From contig NZ_JANFDG010000030.1 of assembly GCF_024609765.1 (NCBI RefSeq), positions 1 to 64,000 on the forward strand: a stretch of 64,000 nucleotides of DNA, given 5' to 3'. Shown piece after piece: positions 55,009 through 62,055 of this stretch. A model generated the notes under the pieces. The model was not told the DNA's origin. It saw only the letters and a program-made list of their open reading frames with translations, and ran no database searches. The translations under genes and the position numbers were made by a program. Position 1 is the first letter of the stretch; the number at the start of each line of letters is the position of its first letter. The DNA is from Shinella pollutisoli (GTDB taxonomy: Bacteria > Pseudomonadota > Alphaproteobacteria > Rhizobiales > Rhizobiaceae).

Positions 55009-55022
55009 TTGTGCCAGATCAA
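55009..55022. promoter_or_regulatory. FNR/FixK-type box between ubiT and ubiD
   Basis: The forward strand reads TTGTGCCAGATCAA; the reverse strand is TTGATCTGGCACAA. One half-site is perfect for the anaerobox TTGAT-N4-ATCAA. It lies 35 bases before ubiD and 62 bases before ubiT, so it could turn both units on without oxygen. Confidence 0.55.
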
Positions 55023-55056
55023 AGACGCACCCGTTTTTCCCCGGCAAGGGATCGGC

Positions 55057-56568
55057 ATGAAAGCCGACGCTCCCATTCCGCGCCGTTTCGACGGTCTCCA
55101 GGACTTCGTCGCCCTCCTGGAGCGGCGCGCGCGGCTGAAGCGCATTTCCGAGCCCGTCTCGCTGGTGCACGAGGTGACGGAGATCCACCGCCGCGTGCTC
55201 GCCGAGGACGGCCCCGCCCTCCTCTTCGAGCGGCCGGTCGATGCGGCCGGCCGGGCCCAGTCCATCCCCCTCCTCGCCAATCTCTTCGGCACGCGCGAGC
55301 GGATCGAATGGGGTTTCGGGCTGGAGACCGGCGGGTTGCCGCATCTCGCGGACTTCCTCGCCGGCCTGCGCGACCCGCAGCCGCCGCGCTCCATGCGTGA
55401 CGCCTGGGAGAAGCTGCCGCATCTTCGCGCGGCACTGTCGATGCACCCGCGCACGATCCGCGGCCCCTCCTGCCAGCGGATCGTCTGGCAGGGCGACGCG
55501 CTCGACCTCGACCGCCTGCCGATCCAGACCTGCTGGCCGGGCGAGCCGGCACCCCTCGTCAGCTGGCCGCTCGTCATCACCCAGGCGCCGGACGATCCGA
55601 CCGACGTCAATGTCGGCATCTACCGCATGCAGAAGCTCGGCCGCGACCGGCTGATCGTGCGCTGGCTCGCGCATCGCGGCGGCGCGCGCCATCACCGGCT
55701 CTGGCAGGCGGCCGGCCGCGACATGCCGCTCGCCGTCGTCGTCGGCGCCGACCCCGCGACGATCCTCTCCGCCGTCATGCCGCTGCCCGACGGGATGAGC
55801 GAACTGAGCTTCGCCGGCGTGCTGAGGGGAAGGCGGCAGGAGACAGCGCGCGGCGTGACCGTCCCGCTTCCCGTTCCCGCAAGCGCGGAGATCGTGCTCG
55901 AAGGCACGGTCTCGATCAGCGAGACGGCCGAGGAAGGCCCCTACGGCGACCACACCGGCTACTATAACTCCGTCGAGCGATTCCCGGTGATGACGCTGTC
56001 GGCGATCACCACGCGCAAGAACCCGCTCTACCTCTCCACCTATACCGGCCGCCCGCCGGACGAGCCGTCGAAGCTCGGCGAGGCGATGAACGCGCTGTTC
56101 GTGCCGCTTGTGAAGCGGCAGTTCCCGGAGATCCGCGACCTCTGGCTGCCGCCCGAGGCCTGTTCCTACCGCGCCATGGTCGTCGCCATCGACAAGCGCT
56201 ATCCCGGCCAGGCGCGCCGGGTGATGATGGGCCTGTGGTCGATGCTGCCGCAGTTCAGCTACACCAAGCTGATCGTCGCCGTCGACGACGACATCGACGT
56301 GAAGAGCTGGCCGGACGTGATCTGGGCGCTCTCCACCCGCTTCGACGCCTCGCGCGACCTGATGCTGGTCGAGAACACGCCCATCGACTATCTCGACTTC
56401 GCCTCGCCGAAATCCGGCCTCGGCGGCAAGCTCGGGCTCGACGCGACCACCAAGATCGGCACCGAGACCGAGCGCGAATGGGGCCGGGTGCTCGCCATGT
56501 CGCCGGAGGTTTCCGCAAGGGTCGACGGCCTCTGGGCCTCGCTCGGCCTCGGGGAGCGGCCGGCATGA
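55057..56568 (+). CDS. ubiD: UbiD-family decarboxylase
   Basis: A 503-residue prenylated-FMN-dependent decarboxylase, probably acting on 3-polyprenyl-4-hydroxybenzoate in ubiquinone synthesis. Cofactor and catalytic segments are DVNVGIYRMQKLGRDRLIVR and EEGPYGDHTGYY. The C-terminal end LGLDATTKIGTETEREWGR is typical of UbiD. The ATG at 55057 is chosen because it has AAGGG upstream; an in-frame ATG at 55009 would fall inside the FNR-type box. It ends in ATGA shared with ubiX. Its place next to ubiTUV suggests an anaerobic ubiquinone set. Confidence 0.9.
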   Translation: MKADAPIPRRFDGLQDFVALLERRARLKRISEPVSLVHEVTEIHRRVLAEDGPALLFERPVDAAGRAQSIPLLANLFGTRERIEWGFGLETGGLPHLADFLAGLRDPQPPRSMRDAWEKLPHLRAALSMHPRTIRGPSCQRIVWQGDALDLDRLPIQTCWPGEPAPLVSWPLVITQAPDDPTDVNVGIYRMQKLGRDRLIVRWLAHRGGARHHRLWQAAGRDMPLAVVVGADPATILSAVMPLPDGMSELSFAGVLRGRRQETARGVTVPLPVPASAEIVLEGTVSISETAEEGPYGDHTGYYNSVERFPVMTLSAITTRKNPLYLSTYTGRPPDEPSKLGEAMNALFVPLVKRQFPEIRDLWLPPEACSYRAMVVAIDKRYPGQARRVMMGLWSMLPQFSYTKLIVAVDDDIDVKSWPDVIWALSTRFDASRDLMLVENTPIDYLDFASPKSGLGGKLGLDATTKIGTETEREWGRVLAMSPEVSARVDGLWASLGLGERPA

Positions 56569-57137
56569 GCGTCGAGCGGGTCGTCGTCGGCATCTCCGGC
56601 GCATCGGGCGCAGCACTCGGCGCGCGGATCGTCGAGCGCCTCGCGGCGCTGCCCGCGATCGAGACGCATCTCGTCGTCTCCGACGCGGCCAGGCGGACGC
56701 TGGACCTCGAATGCCCGCCGGGAACGCTCGCGCGCCTTACCGGCCTCGCCCACCGCCACCACCCCGTCGGCGACGTCGGCGCCTCGATCGCCAGCGGTTC
56801 CTTCCCGGTCCGCGGCATGATCGTCGCCCCCTGCTCGATGCAGACGCTGTCGGCGATCGCCACCGGCCGCACCGACACGCTGCTGACCCGCGCCGCCGAC
56901 GTGCAGCTCAAGGAGCGCCGGCGGCTGGTGCTGCTCGCCCGCGAGACGCCGCTCCATCTCGGCCACCTGCGCAACATGGTCGCGGTAACCGAGATGGGCG
57001 CCATCGTCACGCCGCCCGTCCCGGCCTTCTACCATTGCCCGAGGAGCGTCGAGGAGATCGTTGACCACATCGCCGCCCGCGCCATCGACCTCCTGGCCCT
57101 GCCGCACGCGCCGCTTGCCAAAAGCTGGGAGGGCTAA
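56565..57137 (+). CDS. ubiX: UbiX-family flavin prenyltransferase
   Basis: A 190-residue enzyme that attaches a prenyl group to FMN to make the UbiD cofactor. The FMN-binding start is VVGISGASGAALG, and IVAPCSMQTLSAIATG and VLLARETPLHLGHLRNM are strong family marks. It overlaps ubiD by four bases. Its TAA stop overlaps the stop of the convergent photolyase gene (CTAA at 57134-57137). Confidence 0.95.
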   Translation: MSVERVVVGISGASGAALGARIVERLAALPAIETHLVVSDAARRTLDLECPPGTLARLTGLAHRHHPVGDVGASIASGSFPVRGMIVAPCSMQTLSAIATGRTDTLLTRAADVQLKERRRLVLLARETPLHLGHLRNMVAVTEMGAIVTPPVPAFYHCPRSVEEIVDHIAARAIDLLALPHAPLAKSWEG

Positions 57138-58561
57138 AGGCGTTCCGGATCGTCGGTGCTCTTGAGTGCGGCGAAGGTTTCCCGCGCCCGTCGCTGCGAG
57201 GCCCTGATGTCGGCGATCGGCCGCGGATAGGTCTGCCCCAGCACGACGCCGGCGCCCGCCAGCACGCTTTCCGGCGCCTCGAACGGGCGATGCACCCAGG
57301 CGTCCGGGAGGGCGGCGAGCTCCGGCACCCAGCGGCGCACGTAGGCCCCGTCCGGATCGAAGCGTGCAGCCTGCAGCAGCGGATTGAAGATGCGGAAATA
57401 GGGCGCCGCGTCCATGCCGCAGCCGGCGACCCATTGCCAGTTGCCGGGATTGTTCGCCGCATCGGCGTCCACCAGCGTATCCCAGAACCAGCGCTCGCCG
57501 AGACGCCAGTCGAGAAGCAGGTTCTTCGTCAGGAAGGATGCGACGAGCATGCGCACGCGGTTGTGCATCCAGCCGGTCTCCCAGAGCTGGCGCATGCCGG
57601 CGTCGACGACGGGGATGCCGGTCAGCCCGCGCGTCCAGGCCGTGAAGGCGGGCGGATCGTCGCGCCATTCCAGGCCGGCGAAGGTGTCGCGCATATCCAC
57701 GGCGGCGATGTCGGGGCGATGATGGAGCTGGTGGTGGTTGAAATCGCGCCAGATCAGCTCGGACAGGAATTTTTCGACGGCCGCGCCCCTGGCAGGCTCG
57801 TCTAGGACGGCCGCCTGCGCCGCGTGCCATACCTGCCTTGCGCTGATCTCGCCGAAGCGCAGATGGGGAGACAGGGCGGACGTGCCGGAGACGGACGGAC
57901 GGTCGCGATCCTCGGCGTAGCGATCGAGCGCCTCATCCAGGAACCGCAGCAGCGCCGCCCGCGCGGCGGCCTCGCCGACGGACCAGTGGCCTTCGAGCTT
58001 CCGCATCCAGCCCGGCTGCCCGGCATCCAACGGCGCAGCCCGCTCCGCTGGAGCCCCGAAGGGCGCCGGGAGCGGGATCGCGACCGGCGATTGCCGCACG
58101 GCCCTCGCGAAGGGCGTGAAGACCTGGAACGCGCCGCCGCTGCCGGTGCGGATCGTCCAGGGCTCGGCGAGGACGTTGCCGGGATGGGAAACGGCGGCGA
58201 CCCCGCGCTCGCGCAGCGCGGCCTTGATGGCGGCGTCGACAGCGCGCGCGGCCGGCGCATAGCGCCGGTTCCAGAACACGTTTCCGGCGCCGAGCCGCTG
58301 CACAGTCTCCGGCACGATCGTCCGCGGATCGCCGGTCTCGACCAGCAGCTCGACGCCGGCAGCCTTCAGGCCCGCCCCGAGCGATGCGAGGCTTCTCTCC
58401 AGCCACCACCGGGCCGCCCCGCCCAAAGGCCGCAGGCCGGCGGCCTCCTCATGCACATGGAGGACCGCGGCGGAGCCGCCGGCCTCCACGGCGGCGGCGA
58501 GCGCCGGATTGTCCGCCAGCCGCAGATCGTCGCGAAGCCAGACCAGCGAGCGAATCATCAT
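57134..58561 (-). CDS. phrB: Deoxyribodipyrimidine photolyase
   Basis: A 475-residue photolyase/cryptochrome protein that repairs cyclobutane pyrimidine dimers with light. The N-terminal antenna domain begins LVWLRDDLRLADNPALAAAV. The FAD domain has SALSPHLRFGEISARQVW, FLSELIWRDFNHHQL, GLTGIPVVDAGMRQLWETGW and MHNRVRMLVASFLTKNLLLD, the last being the core class I CPD photolyase signature. It has two consecutive start codons, 58561 and 58558. Its upstream side faces the ECF sigma gene. Confidence 0.95.
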   Translation of the reverse strand: MMIRSLVWLRDDLRLADNPALAAAVEAGGSAAVLHVHEEAAGLRPLGGAARWWLERSLASLGAGLKAAGVELLVETGDPRTIVPETVQRLGAGNVFWNRRYAPAARAVDAAIKAALRERGVAAVSHPGNVLAEPWTIRTGSGGAFQVFTPFARAVRQSPVAIPLPAPFGAPAERAAPLDAGQPGWMRKLEGHWSVGEAAARAALLRFLDEALDRYAEDRDRPSVSGTSALSPHLRFGEISARQVWHAAQAAVLDEPARGAAVEKFLSELIWRDFNHHQLHHRPDIAAVDMRDTFAGLEWRDDPPAFTAWTRGLTGIPVVDAGMRQLWETGWMHNRVRMLVASFLTKNLLLDWRLGERWFWDTLVDADAANNPGNWQWVAGCGMDAAPYFRIFNPLLQAARFDPDGAYVRRWVPELAALPDAWVHRPFEAPESVLAGAGVVLGQTYPRPIADIRASQRRARETFAALKSTDDPERL

Positions 58562-58646
58562 GACTGTTTTCCCTGCTTTCCGCACCGCCCTGGCACGGGC
58601 CGATCCTGCAGGCAAACGGCGATGACTGTCGAGATGCCGCTTGTCC

Positions 58647-58676
58647 GGGAACCTTGCGAAGCGCCCGGCATCCAAT
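58647..58676 (+). promoter_or_regulatory. Candidate ECF-type promoter of the sigma factor gene
   Basis: GGGAACCTT (58647-58655) is followed after 13 bases by CATCCAAT (58669-58676). An identical pair of boxes with the same spacing stands before the DUF4142 gene at 59391. GGAAC is the usual -35 of ECF sigma factors. The start codon follows 24 bases later. Confidence 0.75.
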
Positions 58677-58699
58677 ATTGTTTCGAAAGGAGCAAGCGG

Positions 58700-59389
58700 A
58701 TGCCGGTATCGCACGAAATTCCCCATCCCGCCGCCGCCGAGGACGAGGCCGGCCTGGTGCGGCGCGCCGCCGGCGGGGATGCCGACGCGGTGCGCCGGAT
58801 CATAAAGGCCCACAACCAGCGCCTCTACCGGCTCGTCCGCGCCGTCCTGCGCAGCAATGCGGATGCGGAGGACGTGCTGCAGGAGGCCTATCTGCGCGCC
58901 TTCGCCAGTCTCGACGGCTTCCACGGCGAGGCGTCGCTGTCGACCTGGCTGTCGCGCATCGCCCTCAACGCCGCGCTCATGCGCCTGCGCGCGCAGAAGC
59001 GCCTGAAGCGCGCGGCCGTATCCGCCGGTCCGCTCGACGCCGAGATCATCCCCTTCCCGCTTGCCTCCTCCACCGACGATCCGGAGCGCGTCATGGCGCA
59101 GCGACAACTCCTCCGCCTCGTCGAAGAGGCGACCGACGCCCTTCCCGAGGCCTTCCGACTCGTCTTCGTCGCCCGCGTGATCGAGGGGCTCAGCGTCGAG
59201 GAGACGGCGGTGCTGCTCGACCTGCCGCCCGCCACGGTGAAGACGCGATTGCACCGTGCGCGAAAACTGATCCGCGCCCGGCTGGAGGAGCGGATCGGCC
59301 CGGTTCTGGTCGACGCCTTCCCCTTCGCCGGCGCGCGCTGCGACCGGCTGACGGAGGCCGTCGTCGAAAAGCTCGGCCTCGAACGATAG
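58700..59389 (+). CDS. ECF-type RNA polymerase sigma factor
   Basis: A 229-residue extracytoplasmic-function sigma factor. Region 2 spans about residues 20-95 (NQRLYRLVRAVLRSNADAED, then LQEAYLRAFASLDGF). Region 4 spans about 140-195 (LPEAFRLVFVARVIEGLSVE, then TAVLLDLPPATVKTRLHRAR). The C-terminus is about 30 residues longer than usual (GPVLVDAFPFAGARCDRLTE) and may take part in regulation. The start at 58700 has AAAGGAG. No anti-sigma gene is adjacent. The shared promoter suggests that it drives its own gene and the DUF4142-cupredoxin pair. Confidence 0.9.
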   Translation: MPVSHEIPHPAAAEDEAGLVRRAAGGDADAVRRIIKAHNQRLYRLVRAVLRSNADAEDVLQEAYLRAFASLDGFHGEASLSTWLSRIALNAALMRLRAQKRLKRAAVSAGPLDAEIIPFPLASSTDDPERVMAQRQLLRLVEEATDALPEAFRLVFVARVIEGLSVEETAVLLDLPPATVKTRLHRARKLIRARLEERIGPVLVDAFPFAGARCDRLTEAVVEKLGLER

Positions 59390-59390
59390 C

Positions 59391-59420
59391 GGGAACCTTC
59401 CCGGCCGGCCGGCATCCAAT
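59391..59420 (+). promoter_or_regulatory. Candidate ECF-type promoter of the DUF4142-cupredoxin unit
   Basis: GGGAACCTT (59391-59399) and CATCCAAT (59413-59420) repeat the boxes and the 13-base spacing of the sigma gene promoter. It begins two bases after the sigma stop codon and lies 50 bases before the DUF4142 start. Confidence 0.75.
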
Positions 59421-59470
59421 GCCGTGTCAACCGAAGAGAGCCGGCATCGACGCCGGCCGAGGAGATCCCG

Positions 59471-59992
59471 ATGAAGACCCTTTCCGCCGCGCTCGGCGCG
59501 GCCTGCCTCGTATTCGCCGCATCGCTCGCCGGCGCCGCCGACAAGCCGACCGATCCGCAGATCGCCCATATCGCCTACAGCGCCGGCGTCATCGACGTGG
59601 AGGCCGCCAAGCTGGCGCTCACGAAGACGCAGAACCCGGACGTCAAGGCCTTCGCCGAGTCGATGCAGAAGGATCATGAGGCCGTCAACGACGCGGCGCT
59701 GGCCCTCGTCAAGAAGCTCGGCGTGACGCCGGAAGACAACGAGACCAGCCAGTCGCTCGCAAAGGCCGCCGAGGCGAAGCGCGCCGAGCTCGGCAAGCTC
59801 GACGGCGCGGCCTTCGACAAGGCCTATATCGACAACGAGGTCGCCTATCACCAGCAGGTCAACGGCGCGCTCGAAACGCTGCTCATCCCTTCGGCGGAGA
59901 ACGGGGAGCTGAAGAGCCTGCTCGAAACCGGCCTGAAACTGTTCCAGGGCCACCAGCAGCATGCCGAGCACGTCGCGGCGGGGCTGAAATGA
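59471..59992 (+). CDS. DUF4142-family exported protein
   Basis: A 173-residue periplasmic protein. The signal peptide is KTLSAALGAACLVFAASLAG with cleavage near AGAA. The mature part is a helical ferritin-like DUF4142 bundle with HIAYSAGVIDVEAAKLALTK, AESMQKDHEAVNDAALALVK, YIDNEVAYHQQVNGALE and GHQQHAEHV. The biochemical role is unknown; members are often found in stress-responsive clusters. It shares a start-stop overlap with the cupredoxin gene, so both proteins are probably made together. Confidence 0.87.
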   Translation: MKTLSAALGAACLVFAASLAGAADKPTDPQIAHIAYSAGVIDVEAAKLALTKTQNPDVKAFAESMQKDHEAVNDAALALVKKLGVTPEDNETSQSLAKAAEAKRAELGKLDGAAFDKAYIDNEVAYHQQVNGALETLLIPSAENGELKSLLETGLKLFQGHQQHAEHVAAGLK

Positions 59993-60321
59993 CCGCCCTC
60001 CTCCTCGACCGGCGGCAGCTCCTCCTCGGGGGCGCCGCCCTGCTGGCGATCGGCGGGCCCGCCCGCGCTGAGGCGAGCACCGTCCGCATCACGGTCGAAA
60101 AGCTCGCCTTCGTGCCGGAAGAAATCACGGTGCGGGCCGGCGACACGATCGAGTGGGTCAACAAGGACCCGTTCGCGCACACCGCGACCGTGAAAGGCGG
60201 CTGGGAGGTGGCGATCCCGCCCGGCAAGACCGGAACCCGCGTGGCGGCGGCCGGCGACGACATCGAATACTATTGCCGCTTCCATCCCAACATGAAGGGA
60301 CGGATCGTCGTATCGGCCTGA
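59989..60321 (+). CDS. Cupredoxin-domain copper protein
   Basis: A 110-residue exported blue-copper-type protein. Signal: RRQLLLGGAALLAIGGPARA, with paired arginines compatible with Tat. The copper ligands are visible as the histidine in DPFAHTATV and the cluster YYCRFHPNMKG (C, H, M). The layout is close to plastocyanin/amicyanin-like proteins. It could carry electrons or bind copper in the periplasm under the stress sensed by the ECF system. Confidence 0.9.
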   Translation: MTALLLDRRQLLLGGAALLAIGGPARAEASTVRITVEKLAFVPEEITVRAGDTIEWVNKDPFAHTATVKGGWEVAIPPGKTGTRVAAAGDDIEYYCRFHPNMKGRIVVSA

Positions 60322-60403
60322 ACCACGGCCGTGGCCGCGGCGGCGTTGCGACGGCGCCGCGGCCGATCGCACCCTCAGGCGGAATGAAGCTGCGACGGGA
60401 CGC

Positions 60404-60904
60404 CTATTCCTGCAGGCGGCAATCGCTAATGTCCACCTTCAGGAAGGCGGCGAGCGCATCGGCGACGATCGCGTGGTCGATGCGCTGCGGCACGCCGGAG
60501 ACCGTCACCGCGCCGACGCAGCCGAGGTCGCCGACGACGAGCGGGAAGCCGCCGCCGTGCACGGCATAATCCGACAGCGGCAGGTTGTGGGCCTCCTCCT
60601 GGCTGCGGCCGGAAAGCGCGAGCCGCCGCCCGACGAGATAGGAGGAGTGCCAGAGCCGGAGCACCGTGTTGCGCTTGCGGCGGATCCACTCGACATTGTC
60701 GGTCCCCGTGCCCGGCAGGACGGAATGGAACAGCGTGCGGTCGCGCAGCGAGATGTCGATGGCGATGCCCGCTCCGCGGGCGAGCGCCGTCTCGCGCAGG
60801 CGGTTGCCGAGTTCCCACGCCGCATCGACGCCGAAGCGGTCGAAGCGCAGCCGCCGCTCCTGTTCCTCCAGCCGGCGGATGTCGTCCGCGATGTCCTCGG
60901 CCAT
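60404..60904 (-). CDS. UPF0303 (HbpS/GlcG-like) family protein
   Basis: A 166-residue cytoplasmic protein of the UPF0303 group, also described as a haem-degrading-domain protein. Segments are GIAIDISLRDRTLFHSVLPG, WIRRKRNTVLRLWHSSYLVG and AVHGGGFPLVVGDLGCVGAV, the last being the conserved glycine-rich core. GAGG lies upstream of the ATG at 60904. Function is not settled; members have been linked to haem or organic-acid binding. It stands alone, with 60 bases to the lipocalin gene upstream of it. Confidence 0.8.
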   Translation of the reverse strand: MAEDIADDIRRLEEQERRLRFDRFGVDAAWELGNRLRETALARGAGIAIDISLRDRTLFHSVLPGTGTDNVEWIRRKRNTVLRLWHSSYLVGRRLALSGRSQEEAHNLPLSDYAVHGGGFPLVVGDLGCVGAVTVSGVPQRIDHAIVADALAAFLKVDISDCRLQE

Positions 60905-60963
60905 GCCGTTCCTCCCTGTTCGTTGCGGGAAAGGTGTAGCGAAACCTTCGCCGCGAGGAAAGG

Positions 60964-62055
60964 TCACTCGTAGCCGGTCATCTCCAGATAGCCGATGCCC
61001 TCGGCCGAGCCCGTCACCCGCACGGGACCTTCCCAGTAGGGATAGCGGCTGTCCACCCAGGCCGCCGCGTTGAGGGCGCGCACGGCGATGTCGAGACCCT
61101 TTTCCGGCAGCTCCAGCCGCCATTCCACGGGAATCTCGCGGCCGGCGACGCGGGCGGTCCGTCCCGGCGTCATCCGGAGCGCGTTCGCGGCAAGCGGCGT
61201 CGGCGTGCCGTCGGCCGCGATCCAGGTGCCGGACGTGTAGCCGCCGCCGCTGTCGCGCAGGCGAAAACCCATCATCTTCTCGCCGCTCGAAAAATGCAGC
61301 GAGAACCAGTCCCAGCCGGTCTGGTCGGCGGCGAGCGGCTGGCTCGACCATTCCCGGTCGAGCCAGGCCCTGCCGGTGACGGCGACCGTGCGGCCCGATA
61401 TCTCCAGCGTGCCGGAGACGGTGTAGAAGGGCTGCGAATAGTAACGGCTCGCCTGGCCGGCCGCGGACTTGACGGAATAGCCGCCCTCGCCCTGTGCGAC
61501 GATCGGGCCGGTCGCCGCAAGCGCCAGCCGGTAGCGGAAATCGGGGCCTGCGGCCGTCATGACGAGGCGGTCGATCCCCTCGCCGCCGTCCGCCTTGAGC
61601 CGCCATTCGTCGATCCAGGCGGCGAAGGGAGCGGCCGTGACGCCGGCCTGGCCGATGCCGCCGCGCGCGAGCCGCTCGGCGGAATGGTGCCGGTCGGGCG
61701 TCGTCACGGCGGCATTGCCCATCCAGAGCTGCGGGCTCGCCCAGCCCTCGCCCTCGTAAGGGGCGGCTGCCGATCGGAACAGCGTCCATTGCGCGCCGTA
61801 GTCCCGGCCGTCGTCGCCGACGAGGTTCGCCGTCACGTACCACCATTCGATGCGGAATTCCGGATGGGCGCCATGGTCGCGCGGGAAGGAGAAGGGCGCG
61901 CCCCGCTGAGGCACAGCAAAGCCCTCGGCCTCCGCGCCGAGGCCCGCGAAGCCTTGCGCCACGGCCGGGCCGGCGAGAAGGAAAGCGAAAAGCAGAAGAG
62001 CGCACGTGCGCGCAAGACCGCTGCACACTGCTGGTGGAATGGCTCTAGCGTTCAT
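60964..62055 (-). CDS. AttH/CrtC-type lipocalin-like secreted protein
   Basis: A 363-residue exported protein with a signal peptide (LARTCALLLFAFLLAGPAVA) and two lipocalin-like beta domains of the CrtC/AttH family. Marks are HPEFRIEWWYVTANL at the N-domain start and AWLDREWSSQPLAADQTGWD in the middle, followed by FSLHFSSGEKMMGFRLRD. It is not expected to be a carotenoid hydratase here because no carotenoid genes are near. AttH-type proteins are normally encoded after FtsX-type permeases, as here, and probably receive or carry a lipid. The start overlaps the permease end by 11 bases. Confidence 0.82.
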   Translation of the reverse strand: MNARAIPPAVCSGLARTCALLLFAFLLAGPAVAQGFAGLGAEAEGFAVPQRGAPFSFPRDHGAHPEFRIEWWYVTANLVGDDGRDYGAQWTLFRSAAAPYEGEGWASPQLWMGNAAVTTPDRHHSAERLARGGIGQAGVTAAPFAAWIDEWRLKADGGEGIDRLVMTAAGPDFRYRLALAATGPIVAQGEGGYSVKSAAGQASRYYSQPFYTVSGTLEISGRTVAVTGRAWLDREWSSQPLAADQTGWDWFSLHFSSGEKMMGFRLRDSGGGYTSGTWIAADGTPTPLAANALRMTPGRTARVAGREIPVEWRLELPEKGLDIAVRALNAAAWVDSRYPYWEGPVRVTGSAEGIGYLEMTGYE

